Assembly: GCF_040546765.1 (NCBI RefSeq)
Contig: NZ_JBEPOK010000001.1
Span: forward strand, 2,852,001 to 2,916,000
DNA length: 64,000 nt
Direction: 5' to 3'
Source of the DNA: Arthrobacter sp. OAP107
GTDB taxonomy: Bacteria; Actinomycetota; Actinomycetes; Actinomycetales; Micrococcaceae
This document shows, one piece after another, positions 45,231-54,396 of the stretch. The notes below the pieces were generated by a model that did not search any database, had not been told where the DNA came from, and saw only the letters and a program-made list of their open reading frames with translations. Numbering within the stretch: the stretch's first letter is position 1; the number at the start of each line of letters is the position of its first letter. Made by a program: the position numbers and the translations under genes.

Positions 45231-46730
45231 ATGACCACCACCCAACACAGCTTCACCCCGTCCGAACAGGCACAGAGCTTCCTGTCCCGGGACGTGCACC
45301 ACCTCTTTATCGACGGCCAGATGGTTCCGGCCGAGTCCGGACAGACACTGACCACCACCAGTCCGTCCACGGGCGAGGTCCTGGCACGGTTCGCTGCCGG
45401 CGGACCCTCCGATGTGGACCGGGCGGTTCTCGCGGCACGCAAGGCGTTCAACGGCCCCTGGAGCTCCTGGAGCCCTTACGAGCGACAGGCGCTCCTGACC
45501 CGTGTCGCGCAGGTCCTTGACCAGAGGTTCGAGGAACTGATTCAGATCGAGGCCCTGGACATGGGCGCACCGGTCTCGAGGTTGCGCAATTCCAAGGCCT
45601 CCTTGATGAAGATGCTGTCGTTCTTCGCCTCCCAGGCGATGAGCATTTCCGGTGAGACGCTGATGAACGGGATCCCCGGCAACGTGGCCACGATGACGCT
45701 GAAGGCACCGGTCGGGGTCATTGGCGGCATCATCCCCTGGAATGGACCACTCAATGGACAGTTCTGGATTATCGGTGCTGTCCTGGCCAGCGGATGCACC
45801 GCCGTGCTCAAGCCGGCGTCCGAAGCTTCCCTGTCGGTGCTGCGCGTTGCCGAGATCCTGCACGAAGCCGGGGTCCCGGCCGGCGTCATCAATGTCGTCA
45901 CGGGCTCCGGCAGCTCAGCCGGAAATGCTCTCGCGGCGCACCCCGATGTCGACCGCGTCGCGTTCACCGGTTCGACTGAGACCGGGCGGCGGATCATCGA
46001 GGCCTCCACCGTGAACATCAAAAAGCTGCAGCTCGAACTGGGCGGCAAATCGGCAGACATCGTGTGCGCGGATGCGGACCTGGACAAAGCCGTGCCGGGA
46101 GCAGCCATGGGTGTCTTCTCGAATTCAGGCCAGATCTGCTTCGCCGGCACACGAGTGCTCGTTCAGCGGCCCATCGTCGAGCAGTTCACCGAACGGTTGC
46201 TGGCATTTATGGACACCCTGAAGGTCGGGCACAGCCTGGACGACGCCGCCACTTTGGGCCCGGTGATCTCCCAGCCGCAGTTGGACAGTGTCCTGAACTA
46301 CATCGATATCGGCCGCAACGAGGGCGCCGAGTTGCTCTACGGTGGCCAGCGCCTCGGCGGTGAACTCGGAAACGGATACTTCGTGCAGCCGAGCGTCTTT
46401 GGCGGCGTGAACAACGACATGCGCATCGCCCGTGAAGAGATCTTCGGACCGGTTCTTTCCATCCTTCCGTTCGATGACATCGACGAAGCCATCGCCATCG
46501 CCAACGACAGCGAGTACGGTCTAGGCGGAGCTGTCTGGTCACAAAACCTGTCCACCGCCCTCCGCGCAGTACACGGCGTACACACCGGCACCATGTGGGT
46601 CAACTGCTACGGCTACATCGACCCGCTGGTCGGCTTTAGCGGAACCAAACTGAGCGGCTACGGCTACAAAGGCACCACTGCGCACATGGACACCTACCTC
46701 TACACGAAGAGCGTCTACATGCAGCTGTGA
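45231..46730 (+). CDS. aldehyde dehydrogenase
   Basis: A 499-residue NAD(P)-dependent ALDH. The general-base Glu is in LELGGKSADIV near residue 268 and the nucleophilic Cys in NSGQICFAG near 302. The C-terminal segment WVNCYGYIDPLVGFSGTK is distinctive. GGAAGGA is eight bases before the ATG. This gene is the intact relative of two tail-only remnants in the window (21744-22048 and 48431-48605), so its 3' end has been copied or left behind repeatedly. It works with the dehydrogenase upstream. Confidence 0.94.
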   Translation: MTTTQHSFTPSEQAQSFLSRDVHHLFIDGQMVPAESGQTLTTTSPSTGEVLARFAAGGPSDVDRAVLAARKAFNGPWSSWSPYERQALLTRVAQVLDQRFEELIQIEALDMGAPVSRLRNSKASLMKMLSFFASQAMSISGETLMNGIPGNVATMTLKAPVGVIGGIIPWNGPLNGQFWIIGAVLASGCTAVLKPASEASLSVLRVAEILHEAGVPAGVINVVTGSGSSAGNALAAHPDVDRVAFTGSTETGRRIIEASTVNIKKLQLELGGKSADIVCADADLDKAVPGAAMGVFSNSGQICFAGTRVLVQRPIVEQFTERLLAFMDTLKVGHSLDDAATLGPVISQPQLDSVLNYIDIGRNEGAELLYGGQRLGGELGNGYFVQPSVFGGVNNDMRIAREEIFGPVLSILPFDDIDEAIAIANDSEYGLGGAVWSQNLSTALRAVHGVHTGTMWVNCYGYIDPLVGFSGTKLSGYGYKGTTAHMDTYLYTKSVYMQL

Positions 46731-46834
46731 CCGGCCGCCTTGCATGACATGCTCCAGACCAGACCCAGGCCGCGGAAGTTAACGGCGTACTCCTCAGCCC
46801 CTGCAAAATCAGCGATAGAGAACGGAGAGGGAGA

Positions 46835-47614
46835 ATGACCGGACCAAGCACGTCGGACCGTGCGCAGCAGTTGAAAGCTTTGTACGAGGCACCGGAGATC
46901 CTGCGGGTTGTAAACGTCTGGGATGCTATAAGCGCCGCAACCGTCGCGGCACTACCGGAGACGAAAGTGATCGCTACCGCCGGCCACTCGATCGCCGCCA
47001 CATACGGTTTCGCCGACGGCAGGATGCCTCTGGAGATAGCGTTGGCAGGGATCAAAACAGTCGTGGACGCAGTTGATCTTCCGGTCACGGCTGATCTTGA
47101 TGATGGTTACGACAACCCGGCTGAGACGGTCCGCCGGGCGATCGGACTAGGCGTTGTAGGCGCCAACGTTGAAGACCGGCTTCGACCCTTCGACGAAGCT
47201 GTTGCCCGCGTGCACGCCATTATCAAAGCCGCCCACGACGAGGGCATCACGTTTCAGCTCAACGCACGGACAGACGCGTTCGTGCGGGGCGGGGACCGCC
47301 CCATCAGGGTCAGCATCGATGACGCGATCCTTCGGGGTCGTGCCTACCTCGACGCCGGTGCCGCCTTGGTGTTCGTCCCCCGAGCACTCACCCGCCAGGT
47401 CATCGAGCCTCTCGTCGACGGACTCGGGAGAGGAAAGCTGTCAGTAATCGGCGCACCTGGAGCGCTTCCCGCGGCCGAATTGGAAGAACTCGGGGTAGCA
47501 CGTATTTCATATGGACCCTTCCCGCAGCGCGTCGCACTTCGTGCGCTTCGCGATCTCGCTGCCGAGCTGTACGGGACCGGTTTGGTTCCACTAGATACTC
47601 CGCCCCTGAACTGA
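46835..47614 (+). CDS. isocitrate lyase / PEP mutase superfamily enzyme
   Basis: A 259-residue TIM-barrel enzyme of the PEP-mutase/ICL superfamily. Its landmarks are VVNVWDAISAATVA at the first strand, the metal-site motif TADLDDGYDNPAETVRR, GANVEDR and QLNARTDAF. The Lys-Lys-Cys-Gly-His motif of true isocitrate and methylisocitrate lyases is absent, so a C-C or C-P lyase or oxaloacetate-decarboxylase-like role is more likely. AGAGGGAG precedes the ATG. As the last gene of the run, it would cleave the acid produced by the dehydrogenases. Confidence 0.9.
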   Translation: MTGPSTSDRAQQLKALYEAPEILRVVNVWDAISAATVAALPETKVIATAGHSIAATYGFADGRMPLEIALAGIKTVVDAVDLPVTADLDDGYDNPAETVRRAIGLGVVGANVEDRLRPFDEAVARVHAIIKAAHDEGITFQLNARTDAFVRGGDRPIRVSIDDAILRGRAYLDAGAALVFVPRALTRQVIEPLVDGLGRGKLSVIGAPGALPAAELEELGVARISYGPFPQRVALRALRDLAAELYGTGLVPLDTPPLN

Positions 47615-48430
47615 GTCCGGGCATGCAGGTGTCACCATGCCCGTCCTGAACCCTGAACATACTGTGCTGCTGCACGTCACGGCGGTCTAGCCCCATCCAG
47701 AAAACATGGCGCAGACTGCCCGGCGTCCCCCGTCTTCACTCACGGACGCAACGCCGGGCAGCCGGTTCCACCGGGGGAAACCGGCACGAAAATTCGCCAC
47801 GATCTGGCCCATCAACCCGTCACACCGAACCGGCCCTCGCGCGTAACGATTCCGGCGCGTAGCTTCTGTGCTCAGCGGAGGCTGAACCGCGTGCTCATTC
47901 CATGCCGAAGGGGAAGAACGTTGTGGCCGAGCCCAACGGCGATTCTGGATCATGCCTTCGATGAGCACTCCTTGCCCGGAGGATGCAGCAGCGGACTTGC
48001 GGCGGCCCGGTCCTGGTGGAGGAGCACGGGAACAATAGCTTTCAGTGATGCCGCTCATCGAGCGCCCCGGCGCCAGGAGCCGAGGGAGTTCCCGCTTCCG
48101 TCACCGACAGCAGCCCGCAGTCCACCTTGATGGCGTCCGCTGGGGCCGCGCTCTAGGGAAATTATGTTCCTCAGCGGACGACGGCGTCGAGCGGCATCCG
48201 CTGCGGTCCATCCCTTTGCGCACCGCTCAGTATCACCGCACAGTTGCGCATGCTGGAGGATCACTCTGTGACAGGCCCCTGCCCTGGCTGAGTGGCAGGG
48301 CAGGCAATCGTTTTGTTCTTTGACATCGCTGCTGCACGCGTTGTGCTGATTACCCGGGAGGGAAATCCCAGAACCTGGATCCAAAGGTGGGGCCGGAGCA
48401 GGAGCAGCATGCAGTTCCGGCTTAGGCCAA
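47615..48430. other. long intergenic stretch, nothing recognised
   Basis: Frames on both strands are open for up to 190 codons but are low-complexity and match no family I know. One short word, GTTGTGCTGATTACCCG near 48340, resembles CATTGTGCTGGTTGCCCG near 59523, which hints at a shared decayed sequence. Confidence 0.5.
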
Positions 48431-48605
48431 TCTCTTCGTGTACAGGTATGTATCAATAGGTGCAGCCGTCCTTTGCAGCCGAAGCGGCCAACTTTGTTCC
48501 GCTGAAGCCAACCCACGGGTCGATGTAGCCGTAGCAGCTGACTCACATTTTTGCCCGAATGACTCAGTGGACCGACCGAAGAGCTGGACAGGTTTTGTGA
48601 CGGAA
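48431..48605 (-). pseudogene. second C-terminal remnant of an aldehyde dehydrogenase
   Basis: On the minus strand TCACAAAACCTGTCCA, then a degenerate stretch, then SCYGYIDPWVGFSGTKL and a shifted tail ending TACACGAAGAG all match the last 60 codons of the ALDH at 45231. A TGA replaces the Trp codon before the conserved Cys, and frames are broken. The orientation is opposite to the intact gene. Confidence 0.8.
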
Positions 48606-48647
48606 CAAAACGCAATTGGCCGCCGTCCGTCCGGACGGCGGCCAATT
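48604..48647 (-). terminator. Rho-independent terminator
   Basis: AATTGGCCGCCGTCC and GGACGGCGGCCAATT form a perfect 15-bp stem with a four-base loop. On the minus strand it is followed by GCGTTTTGTT. It ends the cupin operon about 60 bases upstream. Confidence 0.8.
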
Positions 48648-48707
48648 ACGTTAAGATTTCGCCCGCTGCAGGTTAGAAGGGAGCTGTCTGCCGGGGCGGC
48701 AGGACCT

Positions 48708-49202
48708 TCAGAGGGGCTTGGATCCGCTTATAGCGAGAGGAAAGGAGGTGTATACGAACGAGGCCGGCCGCGGCTGTACGTTTCGGAGGTCGTGCATACT
48801 GCCCCGCAGCACGATCGAGTCCCCCTTGGCGAGCGTCACCTCGCCGTCCTCCAGGACAACGGCCAACTCCCCGTCGAGCATCGTGATCACATGCAGGGAA
48901 TGGTCCGTGTGCAGGTTGGGCACCGCCAAGGTGTCACCCGAAGCACCTGGCACAGTGAGTATTCGGACGACGGCACCCTCGGCCGGCGCATCAGGCCCCA
49001 GCGTCCAGCCGGGCTCCGGATGATCATCCGGAGCAGCGGGGATACTCCGCTGTTGCCATAGCTCCTGCAGAACGATTCCATTGGGGAGCCGGGTGGACGG
49101 GACGTTTCGCTCGTCAGCGACGACTGCGGACGCCTTTGAGGCGTTGATCCCGACGATGACCCGACGGGCAGGCGCGGACAGGTCAGTGCTGTTGTCGTTC
49201 AT
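48708..49202 (-). CDS. cupin domain protein
   Basis: A 164-residue single-domain cupin. The barrel motif 1 reads HTDHSLHVITMLDGE and motif 2 GDSIVLRGSMHDLRN, with the His positions that usually hold a metal. It is the second of two adjacent cupins on the minus strand; the pair share the arrangement 'ELWQ/LWQAT, P-x-P, YARIL/VVRIL, H-T-x-x-S/T'. Cupins of this size are isomerases, dioxygenases or sugar-binding proteins. No further function can be given. Confidence 0.85.
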   Translation of the reverse strand: MNDNSTDLSAPARRVIVGINASKASAVVADERNVPSTRLPNGIVLQELWQQRSIPAAPDDHPEPGWTLGPDAPAEGAVVRILTVPGASGDTLAVPNLHTDHSLHVITMLDGELAVVLEDGEVTLAKGDSIVLRGSMHDLRNVQPRPASFVYTSFPLAISGSKPL

Positions 49203-49214
49203 GATCGATGGCGG

Positions 49215-49742
49215 TCAGCGAATCACGCTGACGTGAACGGCGGAGACTACGCATGGTTTGTCCGTCCTGTTCCTCCAGGCATGCTTGGTGCCGCGCTGCA
49301 CGATTGTGTCGCCCTGCCGCATGGTTGTCTCGCCAGTGTCGAGAAGAACGCACGCTTCCCCGGAAATTACGGTGACGATATCGATCGTGTCCGTCGTGTG
49401 CATCCCGGGAGCATCGTTGGGATCCACTGCGTCACCAGCGCCGGACTCGGCCAGGATCCTGGCGTATCCGCCCTCGTAGTCCCATTCGCTGTCCGGAGCA
49501 AAGGCCGTGATCACGTAGTTGTAACCTGCCGGCGGCGGCGGGATGATCGACGCATCACCGGGTCCGTTGGGCGCCATCACAGGTGTCGGCACTTCCGTCG
49601 CCTGCCACAGGTGGTTGCGCGTGTAGCCATCTGCAACGAGCCGGTCGCTCGTTGGACCGTCACTTACGAACGTCGACTTGCCGTCTGCATTCAGGCCGGT
49701 AACGATCAGGCGTGACTGGAATTCCCGGTGTTCTCCCACCAT
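49215..49742 (-). CDS. cupin domain protein, paralogue of the next gene
   Basis: A 175-residue cupin with motif 1 MHTTDTIDIVTVISGEACVL and motif 2 GDTIVQRGTKHAWRN. The ATG at 49742 is preceded by AAAGGA eight bases upstream and is preferred over the ATG at 49772, which lacks a site. The arrangement matches cupins found in sugar-acid and aromatic catabolic clusters, but no family with a known reaction is recognised. Twelve bases separate it from the next cupin gene, so they are co-translated and may form a heteromer. Confidence 0.85.
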   Translation of the reverse strand: MVGEHREFQSRLIVTGLNADGKSTFVSDGPTSDRLVADGYTRNHLWQATEVPTPVMAPNGPGDASIIPPPPAGYNYVITAFAPDSEWDYEGGYARILAESGAGDAVDPNDAPGMHTTDTIDIVTVISGEACVLLDTGETTMRQGDTIVQRGTKHAWRNRTDKPCVVSAVHVSVIR

Positions 49743-49814
49743 GATTGTGGTCCTTTCCATTGTTGAGGTCATTCGTTCGGATGGAGATTCTTGGCCCCCG
49801 TTAGAGGCTGGAAA

Positions 49815-50225
49815 TCAAGGACGTCCCACCAGCCCTTTTTCTTGCTCCAGGGCTTCAAACACAGGGGCATTGTCCACATAAATGCGCTGATCGACGAACT
49901 TCCCGTCTTTTACGGTGATCTTGGAAGCCGCCTTGATCTCGATCACGGCCCCGCTGTGAAGTGTCCAACGGCCGACGGATTCGAAGAAGACGACTCCGTC
50001 TTCTTCCTCCCACACGTTCACGAGGTCGTGCCCTAGCGATTCGACCTCATTGAGCTTGTCGCTAAAGGCGGCGATGATGTTTTCCCGGCCCTTGATTTCC
50101 GGGCTGTTCCCGAACGTCAGCGTCATGTTTTCCCCGTAGTACGACCCAAACTCGCGTGGGTTGTTTGCTTCCATGGCCGCGTAGTACTCGGTCAGCATCT
50201 TTGTCATCTCGGTGCTTGCACGCAT
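49815..50225 (-). CDS. SnoaL/NTF2-like protein
   Basis: A 136-residue protein with the NTF2-like fold pattern: YYAAMEANNPREFGSYYGEN, then IKGRENIIAAFSDKL, then GRWTLHSGAVIEIKAASKI and FVDQRIYVDNAPVF. Members are small cyclases, isomerases, epoxide hydrolases or ligand-binding proteins. GGAAGG lies upstream of the ATG at 50225; the longer frame from 50261 lacks a site. It is first in the minus-strand trio with the two cupins, divergent from a class I promoter at 50314, so all three may be co-regulated. Confidence 0.85.
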   Translation of the reverse strand: MRASTEMTKMLTEYYAAMEANNPREFGSYYGENMTLTFGNSPEIKGRENIIAAFSDKLNEVESLGHDLVNVWEEEDGVVFFESVGRWTLHSGAVIEIKAASKITVKDGKFVDQRIYVDNAPVFEALEQEKGLVGRP

Positions 50226-50313
50226 TGTTGTCAGACCTTCCGTCTCAATCGGTGTCATCACTTGAGGTGTCCCCTTATCAGGCGGCAGGTCAAGTGGCAG
50301 ACTTCTTTGGCTG

Positions 50314-50343
50314 TTGACTAAGTCTCACAATACAGGATATTCT
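50314..50343 (+). promoter_or_regulatory. class I promoter-operator (variant half-sites)
   Basis: TTGACT, 18 bases, TATTCT with TCTC-N7-AGGA in the spacer, matching the variant at 42072. It faces the sugar-porter gene at 50599 and lies 89 bases from the divergent SnoaL-like gene. Confidence 0.7.
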
Positions 50344-50598
50344 CAAATCCAGCACCAAAGAAGTGTGTGCAGTGTCACAGCCGAGCCGCAGGCCGAAAAG
50401 AGTCCGGGCGAAAGCTAATAGCCATTGATCTCGACGATGGGATCCACCCCCCTCGAAGGTCAGTCCGTATGCAACGTCGGGTTCCTGCTGCCGCATGGAA
50501 CCGGAATCAAGCCAAGGCAGCATGGCGCATGACCGATCGATGCCGATCGGCCCCGGGGGACTTGCTCCCGGAGCCTTGCTCACCAATAAGGAGACCCA

Positions 50599-52038
50599 GT
50601 GTCCGAAAAATTCCACTCGACAGGAGCGCTGACCACCACAGGTGGCCGCGAAGACCCGAGAACTTTCATGTTCCGGCTAACCCTGATCGCCAGTCTCGGC
50701 GGCCTGCTGTTCGGTTTCGATACTGGCGTGATCGCCGGGGCGCTGGTGTATCTCCGGGAAGACTTCCAGTTGACTGCCGTTGCCGAGGGGCTGGTTGTCA
50801 CTTCTCTGTTGTTCCCCGGCGCGACGGCAGGCGCGCTTCTGGGCGGTCCCATCGCTGACCGCCTGGGACGGAAGAAGTCGCTGGTCATTGCAGGTGTTAT
50901 CTTCGTCCTCAGTACGGTCACATGTGCTTTGGCTCCCAGTGTGGGGATTCTGGTCGCGGGGCGCATCGCGCTCGGTTATGCCGTCGGCGTCGCCTCCGTC
51001 GTCGTTCCGTTGTATCTGGCCGAGATGGCTCCGGCCTCGCAGCGAGGCCGCATCGTCACCGTGAACCAGCTGATGCTGGTCATCGGCCTGTTCCTGGCAT
51101 TCGTGATCAACGCGGTCCTTGCCAACCTGATCCACGACACCGTCGTGTGGCGCTACATGCTTGGCATCGCCCTCGTTCCGGCCGCGGGGCTTCTCGTCGG
51201 CATGCTCACCCTGCCCGATACCCCTCGCTGGTATGCCAGCAAGCAGATGTGGGCGGAGGCCAGGCGCACTTTGCAGCGGGCGCATGCCGCGGACCGGGTT
51301 GAGGACGAGTACCGGCAGATCGCAGCCATCGTCGAAACTGACCACATCAAGGGCAAGGTCTCGGTCCTGGCAACACTTCGCAGTGAACCGTGGATGAAGC
51401 TTTTGATCGCGGTCGGTATCATCCTGGCGATCGCCCAGCAGACGACCGGAATCAACGTCGTGATGTACTATGCGCCGACTGTGCTGGAGAGCTCAGGCCT
51501 GACCCGGTCCGCGTCGCTGCTGGCCTCCGTCACCGTTGGAATCGCGATGATCGTCTTCACGATAGTGGGCATGTGGATTCTCGGTCTGATGGGGCGCCGC
51601 AAGATGATGCTGCTCGGTTTCGGGGGCGTCGCCGCCTCCCACCTGGGGCTCCTCGCTACCTACATGCTGCCCGAGTCCACCCTGCGTTCGTACCTTATTC
51701 TGTTGTTCATGCTGCTGGTGACCGCCTTCATGGTGACCTTCCTGGGCACGACAGGTTTCCTGGTCCTCTCCGAGTTGTTCCCGCTGCCAATCCGCGGTTT
51801 CGCCATGGGCGCTTCCCTGGGTGGGCTCTGGGTGGCTAACTCCCTCATTTCATTCCTCTTCCCGATCCTCGCCGAGCAGTTCGGTTCGGTGGCCGTTTTC
51901 TCCGGATTCCTGGTGCTCAATGTGCTGGCAGCGCTGTTCGCGTTCCGCTACATTCCGGAAACCAAGGGGCGCACCTTGGAAGAGCTTGAGGTTGAACTGC
52001 GTGACCGTTACACGGGTTCGGTGACTGCCCGCCCGTGA
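50599..52038 (+). CDS. MFS sugar porter
   Basis: A 479-residue, 12-helix carrier of the sugar porter family. Family marks are GGLLFGFDTGVIAGAL in helix 1, IADRLGRKKSLVIAG in loop 2-3, PDTPRWYASK after helix 6, QQTTGINVVMYYAPTV in helix 7 and PETKGRTLEELE at the end. It starts at GTG with AAGGAGA seven bases upstream. It probably imports a sugar, inositol or sugar acid by proton symport, with the SDR gene 100 bases downstream as the first enzyme. Confidence 0.94.
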   Translation: MSEKFHSTGALTTTGGREDPRTFMFRLTLIASLGGLLFGFDTGVIAGALVYLREDFQLTAVAEGLVVTSLLFPGATAGALLGGPIADRLGRKKSLVIAGVIFVLSTVTCALAPSVGILVAGRIALGYAVGVASVVVPLYLAEMAPASQRGRIVTVNQLMLVIGLFLAFVINAVLANLIHDTVVWRYMLGIALVPAAGLLVGMLTLPDTPRWYASKQMWAEARRTLQRAHAADRVEDEYRQIAAIVETDHIKGKVSVLATLRSEPWMKLLIAVGIILAIAQQTTGINVVMYYAPTVLESSGLTRSASLLASVTVGIAMIVFTIVGMWILGLMGRRKMMLLGFGGVAASHLGLLATYMLPESTLRSYLILLFMLLVTAFMVTFLGTTGFLVLSELFPLPIRGFAMGASLGGLWVANSLISFLFPILAEQFGSVAVFSGFLVLNVLAALFAFRYIPETKGRTLEELEVELRDRYTGSVTARP

Positions 52039-52140
52039 CCCGAGTAGGCGCTCTCCTCTTCCTGGTTGCGGGCCGACCGGGCCGATTCGGTCGGTTCGCA
52101 CCTGATTCCACCACCTCATCAACAGAAAGTGAGACCAGCA

Positions 52141-52908
52141 ATGACTGAGTCCAGGTTCGCCGGAAAGGTAGCCTTCGTGACCGGCTCCGGAAGCGGCATC
52201 GGCCGGGCAACGGCGATAGCATTTGCGGCTGAAGGAGCAACGGTAGTGTTGGCCGATATTGACGCCGCCGGCAACGAAGAAACCGCTCGCCTGGTCGCCG
52301 AACACGGCGGGCAGGTGCTCGCCGTCAAATGCGACGTAACGTCCTCACAGGAGATTCAAGCGGTCATCGAACAGACCGTCCAAGAATTTGGCCGCCTTGA
52401 TATCGCCTTCAACAACGCCGGGATAGAACAGCCGCCCGCAGCACTCGTCGACATCTCCGAGGATGAGTGGGCACGACTGCTCGACATCAACCTGCGCAGC
52501 GCATTCCTCTGCATGAAGTACCAGATCCCTGCAATGCTCAACAGTGGCGGCGGCTCCATCGTCAACACGTCCTCGGGCGCGGGCGTTGTCGGAATCCAGG
52601 GGCAGGCCGCCTACGTCGCAGCAAAACACGGATTGATCGGCCTGACGAAGTCGGCGGCATTGGACTACGCAGCACAGGGCATCAGGGTCAATGCCATCTG
52701 CCCAGGCATCATCGAGACACCAATGATGGACAGGTTCTCCGGCGGCACCCCCGAGGGCCGGGAACGGGTGATTGGCCAGGAACCCGTCGGCCGGATGGGC
52801 AAACCTGAAGAAATCGCCTCCGCCGTGCTGTGGCTTTCCTCAGACCTCGGCAGCTTTGCAACCGGTCACGCAATGGTGATCGATGGCGGCCAGACCGTAG
52901 GTATCTAA
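52141..52908 (+). CDS. short-chain dehydrogenase/reductase
   Basis: A 255-residue classical SDR. TGSGSGIG is near residues 14-21, NNAGIEQPPAAL follows strand 4, the catalytic Ser is in NTSSGAG, and YVAAK near 158-162 carries Tyr and Lys. It ends in MVIDGGQTVGI. It is downstream of the sugar porter and upstream of an IclR gene. It probably oxidises the imported sugar or polyol with NAD(P); the substrate is unknown. Confidence 0.93.
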   Translation: MTESRFAGKVAFVTGSGSGIGRATAIAFAAEGATVVLADIDAAGNEETARLVAEHGGQVLAVKCDVTSSQEIQAVIEQTVQEFGRLDIAFNNAGIEQPPAALVDISEDEWARLLDINLRSAFLCMKYQIPAMLNSGGGSIVNTSSGAGVVGIQGQAAYVAAKHGLIGLTKSAALDYAAQGIRVNAICPGIIETPMMDRFSGGTPEGRERVIGQEPVGRMGKPEEIASAVLWLSSDLGSFATGHAMVIDGGQTVGI

Positions 52909-52989
52909 CCGGTAACACCATCCACAAGACCTCCAGGACTGTGGCGGGCACTGGACCTCAACCCGGTGCCCGCCACCTTGCCGCGCCTA

Positions 52990-53027
52990 TAATGGCAGTA
53001 ATACCGCCTAATGGCAGTAATACCGCC
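52990..53027. repeat. two tandem 19-bp repeats containing a dyad
   Basis: TAATGGCAGTAATACCGCC occurs twice without a gap, ending 64 bases before the IclR ATG. Each copy contains the imperfect dyad GGC-A-GTA-A-TAC-C-GCC. Tandem operators of this kind would allow cooperative binding, probably for autoregulation of the IclR gene. Confidence 0.65.
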
Positions 53028-53091
53028 GTTCGTGAGGCTGCCTTCCATGGTCCTGGCATACGGCTTGTAGAGAAGGATGGGGCCTCACGTC

Positions 53092-53901
53092 ATGAGCGGA
53101 AGCGGTTTGCCGGAGAATGTTGCGGAACTGAGTGGCACTCCGGACAGCGCTGGAAGTCTGGCCAGGATGCTGACCATCCTGGACCTCTTCACAGAGCAAG
53201 ACCCTGTCTGGTCAACGGCGGACCTCATTGATGCCCTCGAGACCTCGCGTTCCACGGGCTACCGCTACATCAAAACCCTGCATGACGCGGGTCTGCTCAC
53301 CACGGTCCGCAACGGGTACTACAGCCTTGGTCCCAGGATCATCGAGATGGACCTGCAGATCAGGCAAACGGACCCCTTGCTCCTCGCCAGCCAGGGCGTC
53401 CTGGAAGAACTTGTCGAGAACGTCGGACACTCCGCTCTGCTGCTGACCGCGTTCCGTGACTCGGTGCTGTGCGTAGGGGAAGTCCGCGCACCGTCGAGTC
53501 CGGCAAATCGGTTCAGCCGCGGGCAGCGCCGGCCGATGTTCCAGGGGGCCGGTTCAAAAGTCATCCTCGCCTATCTCCCCCACCACCGGCTGAAGGCGAT
53601 CTACCCCCGCTACAGTGACGAGATTGAGAAGGCCGGGCTGGGCGCCTCCTGGAGTGAGTTCCGCAAAGCCCTGGGTGAAATCAAAAAAGACGGTTACCTA
53701 CTGACGCGCGGGGAGTTCAACCCCGGTGTCTACGGCGTCGCCGCGCCTATCCTCACCGACCAAAAGACGTCTGTGGGCAGCGTGGGCGTCGCCTGGGATG
53801 AACACGTCCGTGACATCAACGTCGAGCAGGCGATAAAGGCCGTAAAGGAAGCTGCGGCCACTGTCTCCTGGCGACTCACGCAGAACCAGAACGACTCATA
53901 G
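53092..53901 (+). CDS. IclR family transcriptional regulator
   Basis: A 269-residue IclR protein (an ATG 15 bases upstream is possible). The recognition region reads WSTADLIDALETSRSTGYRY then IKTLHDAGLLTTVRNGYYSL. The effector domain includes NRFSRGQRRPMFQGAGSKVI and GVYGVAAPILTDQKTSVGSV. It is nearly the same protein as the one at 61720 (by eye about four in five residues identical, with long identical blocks through the helix-turn-helix), and a remnant of a third lies at 32726. Identical recognition helices imply that both can bind the same operators, most likely the class I dyads. Confidence 0.93.
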   Translation: MSGSGLPENVAELSGTPDSAGSLARMLTILDLFTEQDPVWSTADLIDALETSRSTGYRYIKTLHDAGLLTTVRNGYYSLGPRIIEMDLQIRQTDPLLLASQGVLEELVENVGHSALLLTAFRDSVLCVGEVRAPSSPANRFSRGQRRPMFQGAGSKVILAYLPHHRLKAIYPRYSDEIEKAGLGASWSEFRKALGEIKKDGYLLTRGEFNPGVYGVAAPILTDQKTSVGSVGVAWDEHVRDINVEQAIKAVKEAAATVSWRLTQNQNDS

Positions 53902-54268
53902 ATCCAAACCGCTGACGAGCTGCCCGAAAGGCACGCATCGGCGTGCCAAAACCTTTGGCCCTGTCCATATTTCCGGTATACGGGCCGGGGAGTCTCCGCC
54001 CAGCGCAAGCCTTTCAGCGTCCACGGGGCTCCCTCGGTGGAAACGGCAGGCACGGTCGGCCGAGGGGTATGCGCTCTCCCCGCATCACGGATTGCAGCAC
54101 ATGATGCCCGGCTCACGACAGCGCGGGATCCATTGCCCTGGCGGCGCCACACCCCGCCCGCAGCTACGGCCATACTGCAACACCGCCCGCTTTTGCTCCC
54201 GGGTTGCGGTCTGTAGAAAACGCTTGACCACTCGAAACTCTGAGCTGGCATCGGTCTATAAATCGTCG
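53902..54268. other. intergenic stretch before a class I promoter
   Basis: A small hairpin (GGCACGC-ATCG-GCGTGCC, 53930-53947) follows the IclR gene and may end its transcript. Nothing else is recognised. Confidence 0.5.
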
Positions 54269-54298
54269 TTGACGATATCCCGTCATGTGGGATATGGT
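54269..54298 (+). promoter_or_regulatory. class I promoter-operator
   Basis: TTGACG, 18 bases, TATGGT with the strong dyad ATATCCC-N7-GGGATAT. It lies about 100 bases before the ATG of the large cupin gene, the closest of all class I sites to a clear operon start on the plus strand after that at 13197. Confidence 0.8.
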
Positions 54299-54396
54299 GA
54301 ATTTAGAGCGGTTGGCTGGCATGTAATGCAGCGGAGGACCGCCACCCCCTACCGGTTCTTGGTGGGGATGAATCGACTTTTGTGAAGGAGCAGGAG

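Noticed and set aside
13299..47614. A complete 2-methylcitrate cycle
   Set aside because: MmgE/PrpD and a PEP-mutase/ICL-family protein are present, but no citrate-synthase-like gene is seen and the lyase-family protein lacks the methylisocitrate lyase Cys motif.
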